64,000 nt of DNA from JAJACP01 sp964350245 (GCA_964350245.1 CAYGJC010000003.1:1-64000), one strand, 5' to 3'; shown: positions 17,256-26,678, numbered from the stretch's first letter. Numbers and translations: made by a program. The notes: generated by a model from the letters alone, not told the origin.

Positions 17256-19739
17256 ATGTCATTTAGAGAAAACGAAACGATTCTCACACGCAATCTCGAA
17301 GACGAGATGAAAGAGAGCTACCTCCGCTACTCGATGTCCGTCATTATTTCACGCGCCTTGCCTGATGTACGTGATGGCTTAAAGCCCTCTCAAAGACGGA
17401 TTCTTTTTGCAATGCGTCAGCTAAACCTCTCTCCGGGTGGTAAACACCGAAAATGTGCTAAAATTTGTGGGGATACCTCGGGGGATTACCACCCTCACGG
17501 GGAATCGGTTATCTATCCGACATTAGTACGGATGGCCCAAGATTGGTCTATGCGCTATCGTCTTGTCGACGGGCAGGGTAACTTTGGCTCTGTCGATGGC
17601 GACCCACCAGCTGCTATGCGTTATACCGAAGCGCGGCTGACAGCTAGCTCCGTTCAGCTCATGGAAGATCTGGACAAAGACACTGTGGACATGATTCCGA
17701 ACTATGATGAGACAAAAGTAGAGCCCACAGTCTTTCCGGCCAAATTTCCCAATCTTCTCTGTAACGGCTCCTCCGGAATTGCTGTGGGGATGGCGACCAA
17801 TATTCCGACGCATAACCTAGGCGAACTCATTGATGCCACACTACTTGTCCTCGAAAATAAAAATGTGACCATCGATGAAATCATGCAAGTAATGCCGGGA
17901 CCTGATTTTCCAACGGGTGGATTGATCTGCGGATTTAAAGGAGTTTATGATGCCTATCACACAGGTAGAGGGCGTTTGATTTGTCGTGGGGCCGTGCATA
18001 CGGAAACGCATCCCGAAAATCCCAATCGCGAACGGGTTGTCATTGATGAAATTCCCTACAACGTCAACAAATCCCGCCTTATCGAACAGATTGCCGATCT
18101 AGTCAATACTAAGTCTGTCACAGCAATCAGTGATGTACGTGATGAGTCCGATAAAGATGGTATGCGCATTGTAATTGAGCTCAAGCGAGGCGAGATGCCT
18201 GACGTGGTGATCAATCAACTCTACAAGTTTACCGATCTCCAGGTTACTTTTGGCTGCAATATGCTCGCGCTGGACAAAAATCTTCCCCGTACAATGAACA
18301 TCAAGCAGATGATTGCCGCTTGGACCTATCATCGTATCGATGTGATTCGCCGTAGAACCCGTTTTGAATTGACCAAAGCGGAGGCACGTGCACACATTCT
18401 AGAGGGTTACTTGAAAGCTATCGATCATTTAGACGAGGTTGTCAAGATTATCCGCGCTAGCTCGAACCGAGACGAGGCGCGTCAGGAACTGATTGCTAGA
18501 TTTGCGTTTTCTGAGAGACAAGCAAATGCCGTACTCGATCTTAGGCTTTACCAACTCACCGGTTTAGAGCAGGATAAGTTAAATGCAGAATACCAAGATC
18601 TTTTGAAAAAGATCGAGTACTTAAGATCTGTTTTGGCAAGTGAACAGCTGGTTCGCGGCATCATTGCAGATGAGTTGCTCGCAATTAAAAAGTCTAACCC
18701 ATCACCACGAAAAACGCAGATTGTCCAAGCTGAGGGCGATTTTAACATGGAAGACTTGATTGCCGATGAACCGGTGATCATCACCATTTCAGAAGACGAT
18801 TACGTGAAGCGGATGCCGATTGACACTTTCCGTGAGCAAAAACGGGGTGGCCAAGGTGTCGCAGGATTTGATATCAAACGTGAGACCGATGCCCTCAAAG
18901 GGGTCTATGTTGCCTCAACGCATGACTATCTATTGATCTATACCACGCTGGGACGGTGCTATTGGCTTAAAGTTTGGCAGCTTCCTGAAGCTGAGCGTCG
19001 CTCTAAAGGAAAGGCGTTGATCAATCTTTTGGAAGATATTCAAGAAGGGGAACGGATTGCGACCATTTTACGTACCAAGCACTTTGATTCGGGGCGGTTT
19101 GTTTTAATGGCGACCAAAAATGGAATCGTGAAAAAAACCGATCTCTCTAATTTCAGCAATCCGCGTCGTAAAGGAATTCGTGCTCTTGAGATCGATGAGA
19201 ATGATGAACTCATTGCAGCACGTCTTGTTGGTGATCAAGAGCAAGTCATGCTCTTTACCTATCAGGGAATGGCTGTTCGTTTTGATCACGATAAAGTGCG
19301 TCCCATGGGACGCACTGCACGTGGCGTTAAAGGGGTGAGCCTGCGCGATCAAGAGGACTATGTTGTTGGTTGCGAAGTTGTGGCTAGTGAAGAGGACACC
19401 ATTCTTGTTGTCTGTGAAAAAGGATTTGGTAAACGGTCTTATGTCGGCGACTTCCGACAAACAAACCGTGGTGGAAAGGGAGTGCGATCTATTATCACCA
19501 GTGAACGCAACGGAAATGTACTTGGAGCTGTTTCTGTCTCTGATGATGATGGTGTTGTCATGATGTCTGCTCAGGGGCAAACAGTGCGCATTTCGATGAA
19601 AGATCTCCGTGTGATGGGAAGAGCTACCCAAGGAGTGAAGCTTGTCAACTTGAAAGAAGGGGATACTCTTTTTGCCATCGAGAAACTAGAAGGTGTGGCA
19701 AAAACAGAAGAGGAAATTGTCAGTGCAACGGAACAATAA
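17256..19739 (+). CDS. gyrA: DNA gyrase subunit A
   Basis: 827 residues. The catalytic tyrosine is in AAMRYTEARL near residue 125; quinolone-region residues are in HPHGESVIYPTLVRMAQDW near 83-100, with the serine-position occupied by glutamate-serine as GESV. The C-terminal domain carries the six blade repeats and the GyrA-box signature QKRGGQGVAG near residue 530. Breaks and rejoins DNA in the gyrase tetramer. The stop lies inside the start of tmk, so translation of the two is coupled. Confidence 0.97.
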   Translation: MSFRENETILTRNLEDEMKESYLRYSMSVIISRALPDVRDGLKPSQRRILFAMRQLNLSPGGKHRKCAKICGDTSGDYHPHGESVIYPTLVRMAQDWSMRYRLVDGQGNFGSVDGDPPAAMRYTEARLTASSVQLMEDLDKDTVDMIPNYDETKVEPTVFPAKFPNLLCNGSSGIAVGMATNIPTHNLGELIDATLLVLENKNVTIDEIMQVMPGPDFPTGGLICGFKGVYDAYHTGRGRLICRGAVHTETHPENPNRERVVIDEIPYNVNKSRLIEQIADLVNTKSVTAISDVRDESDKDGMRIVIELKRGEMPDVVINQLYKFTDLQVTFGCNMLALDKNLPRTMNIKQMIAAWTYHRIDVIRRRTRFELTKAEARAHILEGYLKAIDHLDEVVKIIRASSNRDEARQELIARFAFSERQANAVLDLRLYQLTGLEQDKLNAEYQDLLKKIEYLRSVLASEQLVRGIIADELLAIKKSNPSPRKTQIVQAEGDFNMEDLIADEPVIITISEDDYVKRMPIDTFREQKRGGQGVAGFDIKRETDALKGVYVASTHDYLLIYTTLGRCYWLKVWQLPEAERRSKGKALINLLEDIQEGERIATILRTKHFDSGRFVLMATKNGIVKKTDLSNFSNPRRKGIRALEIDENDELIAARLVGDQEQVMLFTYQGMAVRFDHDKVRPMGRTARGVKGVSLRDQEDYVVGCEVVASEEDTILVVCEKGFGKRSYVGDFRQTNRGGKGVRSIITSERNGNVLGAVSVSDDDGVVMMSAQGQTVRISMKDLRVMGRATQGVKLVNLKEGDTLFAIEKLEGVAKTEEEIVSATEQ

Positions 19740-20397
19740 ACCCTACGAAGGGTTATTTATCACTCTTGAGGGAGGGGAGGGATCGGGTAAGACAACCCTC
19801 GCCGAATCGATTGCTACGTTTTTAGAAAAGCGGGGCTACGAGGTGGTCCTAACGCGTGAACCGGGTGGATCGGCTCTTTCTGAGTTACTCCGGGATGTTC
19901 TGCTTAATCCTAAAAAAGCCTACTCAATAGGTGAGCGGGCCGAGCTGCTCCTCTTTTTGGCTGCACGTGCCCAGCATATTGAAGAACAGATTTTACCTGC
20001 ATTACGAGCAGGAAAGGTTGTGATCTGCGATCGCTTCAATGACTCCTCAATTGCCTATCAAGGTTGTGCTCGCCATTTAGGAAAGCAATATGTAGAAAAA
20101 CTCTGTTTGCTCGCCACGGAAGGACTCTCTGAGCCCAATTGCACGCTGTTTCTAGATCTTGATCCAGCCATAGGGATGGAACGTGTTCAAACCTCTCGGC
20201 ATGATACTTTTGATCGGATGGAACAGGAGAAGCTTCAGTTTCATCGCGAGGTGAGACAAGGGTATCTCCATCTGGCTGATGAGAATCCTGAGCGGATCGA
20301 AATAGTCGATGCTTCGCAACCGTTTGATGCTGTTCTGTCAGCTTGTCTACAAGCTTTGGAGCCTCATTTACTCTTGAAGCCTCAGCGAAGCTCATGA
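19723..20397 (+). CDS. tmk: Thymidylate kinase
   Basis: 224 residues from a GTG at 19723, preferred over a GTG at 19693 because GAAGAGGA lies eight bases ahead and the family starts close to the P-loop. GGEGSGKTT is at residues 17-25, the DR motif in CDRFNDSSIAYQG near 105, and the lid region near 150. Phosphorylates dTMP to dTDP. Overlaps gyrA by 17 bases and holB by four (ATGA), continuing the replication operon. Confidence 0.93.
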   Translation: MQRNNKPYEGLFITLEGGEGSGKTTLAESIATFLEKRGYEVVLTREPGGSALSELLRDVLLNPKKAYSIGERAELLLFLAARAQHIEEQILPALRAGKVVICDRFNDSSIAYQGCARHLGKQYVEKLCLLATEGLSEPNCTLFLDLDPAIGMERVQTSRHDTFDRMEQEKLQFHREVRQGYLHLADENPERIEIVDASQPFDAVLSACLQALEPHLLLKPQRSS

Positions 20398-21113
20398 ATT
20401 CACTTTCTCAAATGATCTCCTCAAGACAGATTCCTCATGCTCTCCTTTTTACGGGTCCGCGTGGCGCCAAACTAGATGAGGCAGCTAGGCAGTTTGCTAT
20501 TGATCTTGTGGGTCAGCACCCCCATCCTGACGTGCATGAATATTTTCCTGAAGGAAAGAGCGAGATGCATCCGATTGCCAATCTCAGAAAACTCACAGAA
20601 GATGTCGGTTTTGTACCCTATCAGGCGGAAAAAAAGCTCTACATTCTGCACGAAGCTGAAAAGATGTTACCGACCAGCAGTAATGCATTGTTGAAGACTT
20701 TCGAGGAGCCCACATCCAAGACTGTAATTGTTCTTCTCTCACATCATCCGGAAAAGATGCTCTCGACCATTCTGTCTCGCTGTCGCTTGGTGAACTTTCC
20801 GGCTGATCCGCAGAAAGTAAAGCACAAGATCATCGATGTATTAGCAGGAAAAGCCTCTTTGGACTCCATAGAGGAGAATCAAGATAATGAAGAGATGCTG
20901 GAGACGATTCTCTTATGGTTTCGTGATCGTATGCTTTTAGAAATAGAGGAAGGCGAGGCGTTTCTTTCTTATCCTGATTACCGTACTTCTCTTCAAAAAG
21001 CGCCTCTGGTCCCACTTGAGAGGGTGGAAAAAGCGCTTAAGCAAACACGGCTGGGATTGGAGAGATCGATGAAGCTCTCTACCTGTTTGGAAGCATTTTT
21101 CTATAAAATCTGA
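20394..21113 (+). CDS. holB: DNA polymerase III delta-prime subunit
   Basis: 239 residues from the ATG that overlaps the tmk stop. It has the clamp-loader AAA+ fold: a P-loop region LLFTGPRGAKLD without the GK pair, as expected for delta-prime, which does not bind ATP; LHEAEKMLPTSSNALLKTFE with the ALLK..EEP signature; and the arginine-finger motif STILSRC near residue 125. Part of the complex that loads the sliding clamp. Shorter than the E. coli protein at its C-terminus. Converges on the esterase gene with a 13-base overlap. Confidence 0.9.
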   Translation: MNSLSQMISSRQIPHALLFTGPRGAKLDEAARQFAIDLVGQHPHPDVHEYFPEGKSEMHPIANLRKLTEDVGFVPYQAEKKLYILHEAEKMLPTSSNALLKTFEEPTSKTVIVLLSHHPEKMLSTILSRCRLVNFPADPQKVKHKIIDVLAGKASLDSIEENQDNEEMLETILLWFRDRMLLEIEEGEAFLSYPDYRTSLQKAPLVPLERVEKALKQTRLGLERSMKLSTCLEAFFYKI

Positions 21114-21799
21114 CCCAAAAATGAGTGGAGCTGAACTAAAGTTTGCTGTGGAATATCGTGCCCTCCCTCAAAAATATGCAAATTGCCCTTAAGACCACCC
21201 TCTTGAAGCAGTTCTGCCAGCTCTTCAGCTTTTTTTACCGGCAAAACAGCATCTGATCGGCCGTGACTTTGAAAAAAGGGAGTCGCTGCATGATGATGCG
21301 CCAAACGGCGCCACGCCTCCTCACAAACCAAAGTTCCAGATAAAATCAAAAGAGCAGCCAAGCGATCTCCGCTGTGGAGTGCCAATTCGGTTGCCAAAAC
21401 AGCTCCTTGGCTAAAGCCTCCCACCAACAACTTTGAACGGGGAACGCCCAGTTCTGTAATAAAGAGTTCCATTTTTTTTCTAATCTGCTCTAGATCAGGT
21501 GGAAAAGCTCTTGCAACAGAATCCCAATCTCCTTGTTGAAGAGCGATTTGTAAACCTTGGATATCGATCTCAAACCATGCACGACCTGAATAGCCCGGGG
21601 CGATTGGAATTTCTAAGGGACCGTTTGGAAAGAGCCAAGTGGGCCTTGGACGCTCTTTATAAACACCGCTCAATGGGACAAGGTCAAGAGCGCTGGCTCC
21701 AAAACCGTGAAAAAGAAGGATAACCGGACCACCGAGATCACCGGGAAGTTCAAAAACTTCAATACCGGCAATCTCTTTTTTGTTTAGCTCACTGCCCAT
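21101..21799 (-). CDS. Carboxylesterase/phospholipase-type alpha/beta hydrolase
   Basis: 232 residues of the YpfH/lysophospholipase-like family. The nucleophile serine is in GGFSQGAVL near residue 128; the aspartate and histidine of the triad are in HGRSDAVLPV and GGHDIPQ near 180 and 212. The N-terminus has the LLFHGFGASALD oxyanion region. No signal peptide, so cytosolic; natural substrate unknown. It follows the SOD gene on the same strand with an 11-base overlap. Confidence 0.85.
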   Translation of the reverse strand: MGSELNKKEIAGIEVFELPGDLGGPVILLFHGFGASALDLVPLSGVYKERPRPTWLFPNGPLEIPIAPGYSGRAWFEIDIQGLQIALQQGDWDSVARAFPPDLEQIRKKMELFITELGVPRSKLLVGGFSQGAVLATELALHSGDRLAALLILSGTLVCEEAWRRLAHHHAATPFFQSHGRSDAVLPVKKAEELAELLQEGGLKGNLHIFEGGHDIPQQTLVQLHSFLGQIL

Positions 21800-22475
21800 A
21801 ACGACGTGAGACTATATCCCAATTAATATTATTGAAAAAGGCTTTGATATACCCCATTCGATCAAGACCATAATCGAGAAGATAGGCGTGCTCCCAAACG
21901 TCCATGATTAAGATGGGATCGCCCCCTGCCATGTGGTTATCCTGATGTTCAGAGATCCACATGTTCATCAGACGACCATGAACCGGATCAAGATAGAGCA
22001 CTACCCATCCAATTCCGCGGATCATCCCCGTGTTCATAAAGTTCTCCTGCCATGCCTCAAAGCTACCAAAATCTTGTTCAATCCGGGCATAGAGAGCTGA
22101 TTTTTTGTCCAAAGTCGTTCCCTTCCCCCCTAAGTTGGAAAAATAGAGCTCATGTAGGCGCATACCATCAAATTCAAAAGCCAAACGGCGCTTAATCGCT
22201 CCAAATTGTGGTGTTTTTTCCTTTTTCTCTTTCATGTACTGGTTGAGAATATCCAGAAGTAGATTGGTATTTTTTACATACCCTTGGTAAAGAGTGAAGT
22301 GCATTTTTAATGTCTCATCACCAAACCCTTCCATTCCAATAAGATCAGAAAAATCCTTGGCGGTATAGGGCTCCATCGATAGCTTCTCAGAAGGTTTAGG
22401 AGCATAATTTGCGGCTGGCTGGGCTGCCAGACCTCCGCATGTGATGAGCAAAGCGAATATGAGCATTTTTCTCAT
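21789..22475 (-). CDS. Exported Fe/Mn superoxide dismutase
   Basis: 228 residues from ATG 22475, which has AGGA eight bases before it. The first 18 residues (MRKMLIFALLITCGGLAA) form a Sec signal peptide, so the enzyme is periplasmic, unlike the usual cytosolic SodA/SodB. Metal ligands can be placed: histidine in KMHFTLYQGY, histidine in RLHELYF, and aspartate and histidine in DVWEHAYLLDY. The first-helix and second-ligand contexts are those of a divergent Fe/Mn SOD subgroup. The likely job is protection of the envelope against host-made superoxide. Divergent from tpx. Confidence 0.88.
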   Translation of the reverse strand: MRKMLIFALLITCGGLAAQPAANYAPKPSEKLSMEPYTAKDFSDLIGMEGFGDETLKMHFTLYQGYVKNTNLLLDILNQYMKEKKEKTPQFGAIKRRLAFEFDGMRLHELYFSNLGGKGTTLDKKSALYARIEQDFGSFEAWQENFMNTGMIRGIGWVVLYLDPVHGRLMNMWISEHQDNHMAGGDPILIMDVWEHAYLLDYGLDRMGYIKAFFNNINWDIVSRRYGQ

Positions 22476-22562
22476 GTGAAATCCTGGGTAGTTTTTGAAA
22501 ATAACGTGATCATAACCCACCCGTGTGTAATAATCAAATTTTGATTCATAGTGGGAGGTTGT

Positions 22563-23072
22563 ATGAGCGAGGTGATCACATTAAAGGGTAAGTCTTTGTC
22601 ACTAAAAGGCCATTTTCCCCAAAAAGGAGAGAGCGCTCCTGATTGTCTTTTGACTGACAACGAGTTGGAAGACGTATCTCTCTCTTCTTTCAAGGGGAAC
22701 CCGGTTTTGATGATGACGGTACCCTCTCTAGATACATCCGTTTGCAGCAAAGAGGCACACCGCTTCAATCAGGAGCTTGGACGCTTCGGCTCGCATCTCG
22801 TATCGATAGCTGTCAGTATGGATCTACCTTATGCGCAAAAACGATGGTGCGCGGCTGAGGATATCGACCACCTCATTACACTCTCTGATTATAAACACCG
22901 GCAATTTGGCGAAAAGTTCGGTGTCCTGATTCCTGATTTAGGCCTATTGGCGCGCGCCATTTTTATTCTGGACCCTGAAATGAAGTTTCTTTTCTCTTAT
23001 CTCGTTAAGGAGATGGTTGATGAACCTGACTATGATGCCGTGATTGAAGAGTTAACAATGAGAGTGGGATGA
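22563..23072 (+). CDS. tpx: Thiol peroxidase (Tpx, atypical 2-Cys peroxiredoxin)
   Basis: 169 residues from ATG 22563, with GGGAGG four bases ahead. The peroxidatic cysteine lies in PSLDTSVCSKEAHRFN and the resolving cysteine in KRWCAAEDI, the Tpx spacing. FKGNPVLMMTVPSLDTSVC is the family signature. Reduces hydrogen peroxide and alkyl peroxides with thioredoxin; cytosolic. Divergent from the SOD gene across 87 bases and overlapping the pirin gene by four bases, so superoxide, peroxide and pirin functions share one locus. Confidence 0.93.
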   Translation: MSEVITLKGKSLSLKGHFPQKGESAPDCLLTDNELEDVSLSSFKGNPVLMMTVPSLDTSVCSKEAHRFNQELGRFGSHLVSIAVSMDLPYAQKRWCAAEDIDHLITLSDYKHRQFGEKFGVLIPDLGLLARAIFILDPEMKFLFSYLVKEMVDEPDYDAVIEELTMRVG

Positions 23073-23767
23073 TTCAGGTTAGACCGAGCAAAGAGCGGGG
23101 ATATGAAGACAAAGGATGGCTAAAAACCTTCCATACATTTTCTTTTGATACCTACTATGATCCCGATTTTTTAGGGTATCGCCACCTACGTGTGGTCAAT
23201 GAGGATACGATCAATGGGGGCAAGGGGTTTGGTACCCATCATCATCGCGATACCGAGATTCTCACCTATGTACTTGAGGGTGTTTTAGAGCACCGGGATA
23301 GTTTGGGAAACACAACAGTGATTCGTCCCGGTGAGATTCTTTTAATGAGCGCAGGGACCGGAATCACTCATAGTGAGTATAATCTTTCACACCACCTTCC
23401 CGTCCACTTTATTCAGATCTGGATTGATCCTGAGCGCCATGATTTAGAACCCAGCTACTCAAAGAGACAATTTTCTTCGGCTTCTAAATGGGGGCAGTGG
23501 TGTTTAATGGCCTCGCGCAATGGGCGGGAAGGCTCGCTGCGGGTACACCAAGACATTGAGCTTTATGGGGTAGTCCTAGATGCCCACGATGAGATTAAGT
23601 ATGAAGCGCTTTTTGATCGGTATTATTGGATCCATATTGTGTCGGGTAAGTTTCTGGTTCAAGAGAGCATCTTGGAAGCAGGCGACAGTGCGGCCTTAAG
23701 TGATGAGTCCAGCATTGAGGTGCGGTGCTTAGAGGGCGGTGAACTGTTGCTTTTTGATCTAGTATAA
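23069..23767 (+). CDS. Pirin-family protein
   Basis: 232 residues, two cupin domains. The N-terminal cupin carries the metal ligands in FGTHHHRDTEILTYVLEG near residues 52-69 and the downstream E/H pair in GEILLMSAGTGITHSEYN. Bacterial pirins include quercetinase-like enzymes and regulators of metabolism; the function here is not known. The start overlaps the tpx stop (ATGA). The end overlaps the convergent transporter gene by nine bases. Confidence 0.9.
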   Translation: MIQVRPSKERGYEDKGWLKTFHTFSFDTYYDPDFLGYRHLRVVNEDTINGGKGFGTHHHRDTEILTYVLEGVLEHRDSLGNTTVIRPGEILLMSAGTGITHSEYNLSHHLPVHFIQIWIDPERHDLEPSYSKRQFSSASKWGQWCLMASRNGREGSLRVHQDIELYGVVLDAHDEIKYEALFDRYYWIHIVSGKFLVQESILEAGDSAALSDESSIEVRCLEGGELLLFDLV

Positions 23768-25165
23768 GCCAAGTGCTTTCCACCAAAGAGAACCTAATCC
23801 CATCCAGATAGCTAAATTAGCGACACTTAAGAGAAATCCGATGCGCCACCATGCTTTAACTTCTATGTAACCTGATCCATAAAAAATAGGCGCAGGACCA
23901 CTTCCATAGTGTGTTAGTCCACCCATTAAGCTACTTGAAAAAGCAAAAACCAAAATGGCCAAAGCGGGAGGAGTTCCTAGACCAATGGCTACCATAAGAA
24001 AGGCCGGATACATGGCACCAACATGCGCCGTGTTACTTGCAAAAAAGTAGTGAGAATAAAAGTAGACCAAACCAAGAACAACAAAGGCAGTAATCCAATG
24101 CATACCATGGACTATGTGGACCATTTGCTCACTAAACCATGGCGTAAATCCAAGTGTGTTGAGTTGGGTGGCCATCATGATGAGCGTTGCAAACCAGATG
24201 TAGGTATCCCATGCGGCATGTTCACGGATCACATCACTCCATTCGAGCACACCTAGAATCAGAATTAAGGTCAATCCAACCATGGCGGCAACGGTGGCTT
24301 TGAGATGAATGATTCCCCCCAACACCCACAAAACGAGCAAGAGAATAAAGATTCCCAGCATCAACCACTCAGTGCGCTCGAGTCTACCCATCTCTTTTAG
24401 TTTGGTGCGCGCAATCTCAGCGGCATGGGGCGTCTCTTTAATAGAAGGAGGATACAGTTTATAGACAATCAGAGGCATTAAAACGAGACTGATTAATCCT
24501 GGAACAATTGCAGCTAAGGCCCATCTTCCCCAAGAGATTGAGTAGCCAGCCTCTTCGGTCAGACCTGCTAGAAAGGGGTTGGCAGCCATTCCTGTGAGAA
24601 ACATGGCACTTGTAATAACCGAGCCCTGGTAGGCCACTTTCATCAAAAAAGCGCCGATTCGTCTCTCCGTTCCTAAGTGAGGCTCACTTCCAAATGACTT
24701 GGCTAGTCCCTGCGCAATGGGAAAGATCACGCCTCCTGTCCGCGCCGTGACACTGGGAATGGCAGGAGCTAAAATCAGTTCACTCAAAAGAAGTCCATAG
24801 CTAAGGCCAATGGTTCTTTTTCCAAAAACAGAGACAAAATAGTAGGCAATACGGCTTCCCAAGCCTGTTTTAATGAACCCTCTAGAGATAAAAAAAGCAA
24901 ACACAACAAGCCAGGCGATCGAGTTGTGAAAGCCGGCAAGAGTCTCTTCTAAGGTCAAAGTATAGGTTAAGGTGGCTGTTGTCATCGACACGATGACAAG
25001 CGCTCCAATGGGCAAAGGCTTGAGAATGATTCCTAATATGGTCGCAATAAAAATGGCAAAAAGATGCCAAGCGCGGTCACTCACTTCTGCCGGATGGGGG
25101 GAGAACCAAATCGCCAGACCGATTAGAATCACAATTAGGAAAGAGATAAGCTGCTTTCTTTTCAC
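23759..25165 (-). CDS. DASS-family dicarboxylate/2-oxoglutarate transporter
   Basis: 468 residues, about twelve membrane segments. It resembles the plastid 2-oxoglutarate/malate translocators (SodiT1) and the ybhI-type gene near the opp and pfk genes of C. trachomatis. Motifs: FHNSIAWLVVFAFFISRGFI, the SVTARTGGVIFPIAQGLA region, and the second-half SSLMGGLTHYGSGPAPIFYG. Exchanges dicarboxylates across the inner membrane, feeding or draining the citric acid cycle. Confidence 0.9.
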   Translation of the reverse strand: MKRKQLISFLIVILIGLAIWFSPHPAEVSDRAWHLFAIFIATILGIILKPLPIGALVIVSMTTATLTYTLTLEETLAGFHNSIAWLVVFAFFISRGFIKTGLGSRIAYYFVSVFGKRTIGLSYGLLLSELILAPAIPSVTARTGGVIFPIAQGLAKSFGSEPHLGTERRIGAFLMKVAYQGSVITSAMFLTGMAANPFLAGLTEEAGYSISWGRWALAAIVPGLISLVLMPLIVYKLYPPSIKETPHAAEIARTKLKEMGRLERTEWLMLGIFILLLVLWVLGGIIHLKATVAAMVGLTLILILGVLEWSDVIREHAAWDTYIWFATLIMMATQLNTLGFTPWFSEQMVHIVHGMHWITAFVVLGLVYFYSHYFFASNTAHVGAMYPAFLMVAIGLGTPPALAILVFAFSSSLMGGLTHYGSGPAPIFYGSGYIEVKAWWRIGFLLSVANLAIWMGLGSLWWKALGLY

Positions 25166-25193
25166 GATCCGGGGATGATAATCGAACAGATGT

Positions 25194-25946
25194 TTACTGA
25201 AAAGAGTAATTCCCGATCCACTTTTCCATTTCTGTCACCGTATCATCGATGAGCTCAGCTTCGTGGTAAAGGCGATAAAGGTGGGTCTGCTTTTCCTCAG
25301 CCAATATAGTGGCCACATCTTCAAGAGAAATAAAAGCTCTGTTGATGAGATTTAAATCAAAAGCCGTGCAGATCTCTTTGTAAAGCTCTTCTGGATAAAG
25401 AGAGCAGGCACTCGCTACGAGATAATCCCATGTAAAAGAGGGTTGTTTTTCGATTTTTTCACGTAATAGTAAGCGAAAGTATTCAATCACCTCGCTTCTT
25501 TTGATCACTCCACAACCCACTAGAGTCACAAGAGAAGCTAGACAAGCAGCGCGTACATATTCATTGGCAGAAGGATTTTCAATCAGTCGTTGGATAGGTT
25601 CTATGTTTGTTCCGCAAAGACTTGCCAAAATACGGCTCAGATCTTCTGTGAGCACATCACCAGCAATGGCGTGCGGGATCTCTCCCGGGTAGGAAAAGAG
25701 CTCAATGATTAAGGGGTAAGCGCGCTCTTCGCGAAACTGCGCGAGCAAGTACATCGCATAGAGGTGGCCTTGATAGTTGTCGTCTTCGATTATTTCATCG
25801 ATACGGAAAAGAGCGTCTTCCAAAATCGCCAGTAAATGAGGAGTGATCTGCTTCCGCTTGGCAATCGCGGCTTCAATCGCCTCACGGGGGAGATCGCCCC
25901 CCATATCGTAGGCCAGTTCTTCGAGAATGTGCGCAAGATTCATCAC
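25194..25946 (-). CDS. DUF1186 domain protein
   Basis: 250 residues, all helical with HEAT-like repeats (AYPLIIELFSYPGEIPHAIA, RAACLASLVTLVGCG). The early segment HLLAILEDALFRIDEIIE and the YLLAQFREERAYPL stretch match DUF1186, a family found in Chlamydiae and Alphaproteobacteria with no known function. No catalytic motif. Single gene, divergent from the cyclophilin gene; starts at either of two adjacent methionine codons. Confidence 0.75.
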   Translation of the reverse strand: MMNLAHILEELAYDMGGDLPREAIEAAIAKRKQITPHLLAILEDALFRIDEIIEDDNYQGHLYAMYLLAQFREERAYPLIIELFSYPGEIPHAIAGDVLTEDLSRILASLCGTNIEPIQRLIENPSANEYVRAACLASLVTLVGCGVIKRSEVIEYFRLLLREKIEKQPSFTWDYLVASACSLYPEELYKEICTAFDLNLINRAFISLEDVATILAEEKQTHLYRLYHEAELIDDTVTEMEKWIGNYSFQ

Positions 25947-25972
25947 ATTTTTTCTTATAGCAAGATCACCCT

Positions 25973-26001
25973 TTGCGAAAAACTGTTTTTTATCATAAAA
26001 T
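25973..26001 (+). promoter_or_regulatory. Promoter of the cyclophilin gene
   Basis: TTGCGA (25973-25978) and TAAAAT (25996-26001) are 17 bases apart, as for the main sigma factor. Transcription would start near 26008, leaving a 20-base leader that holds CAGGAG (26016-26021) before the ATG at 26028. Confidence 0.5.
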
Positions 26002-26027
26002 ACCCTTCCACCAAACAGGAGTCAATC

Positions 26028-26606
26028 ATGAAAGCATTTGCCTGTGTAGGGCTTTTAGTCCTTCTCTGTGCTTGTCAATCTCAAAACAAAGAGGAGTCAT
26101 CCATGTCCAACCCATCTGTTACCATCCGCACCAATCTTGGAGACATTCAAGTTGAGCTACTAGAAAATAAAGCCCCCAATACAGTTAAAAATTTTCTTCA
26201 GTATGTGGATGACAAACACTACAATGGCACTGTTTTCCATCGCGTGATTGATGGCTTTATGATCCAAGGAGGCGGCATGACTGCTGACATGAAAGAAAAG
26301 ACCACGCGTGCGCCTATTCAAAATGAGGCTTCAAATGGTTTGTCCAACAAGCGAGGTACGCTTGCCATGGCGCGTACATCGGATATACACTCGGCGACTT
26401 CTCAATTTTTTATCAACGTAGTAGATAATGATTTTCTTGATTTCCGCAGCGCTACCCCTAGTGGCTATGGCTACTGCGTTTTTGCTCAAGTGACGGACGG
26501 GCTAGAGGTTGTCGACGCCATTAAAGGTGTGGAGACAAGCACTAAAAAAGGGCATCAAGATGTGCCGATTAAGGCTGTGGAAATTATTGAAGTCGTACGC
26601 AATTAG
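26028..26606 (+). CDS. Cyclophilin-type peptidyl-prolyl isomerase, lipoprotein with a possible second cytosolic start
   Basis: 192 residues. Catalyses proline cis-trans isomerisation during folding. The cyclophilin core has VFHRVIDGFMIQGG, the catalytic arginine in this segment, the ATSQFFINVVDNDFLD motif and the GYCVFAQVTDG strand. The N-terminus MKAFACVGLLVLLCACQS has a lipobox ending at cysteine 16, giving a membrane-anchored periplasmic protein. Inside the frame GAGGAG (26091-26096) stands six bases before an ATG at 26103, from which a 167-residue cytosolic enzyme of ordinary PpiB length would be made. A weak hairpin follows. Confidence 0.92.
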   Translation: MKAFACVGLLVLLCACQSQNKEESSMSNPSVTIRTNLGDIQVELLENKAPNTVKNFLQYVDDKHYNGTVFHRVIDGFMIQGGGMTADMKEKTTRAPIQNEASNGLSNKRGTLAMARTSDIHSATSQFFINVVDNDFLDFRSATPSGYGYCVFAQVTDGLEVVDAIKGVETSTKKGHQDVPIKAVEIIEVVRN

Positions 26607-26625
26607 TTTTACGGTCTAGATGGGC

Positions 26626-26649
26626 AGCCAAAACCGTTGGTTTTTAGCT
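26626..26649. terminator. Weak hairpin after the cyclophilin gene
   Basis: AAAACC and GGTTTT pair across three bases with AGC and GCT outside them. There is no T-run after the stem, so termination is uncertain. Confidence 0.25.
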
Positions 26650-26678
26650 CCACAATAGTGACATCAAAAATCCTTTGC

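Noticed and set aside
19104..19631. 175-codon frame opposite gyrA
   Set aside because: Complete overlap with a strongly conserved gene, low-complexity composition (His/Ser/Asn-rich), no start signal.
14746..21113. Replication origin near gyrB
   Set aside because: No dnaA, dnaN, DnaA-box cluster or AT-rich unwinding region seen around these genes.
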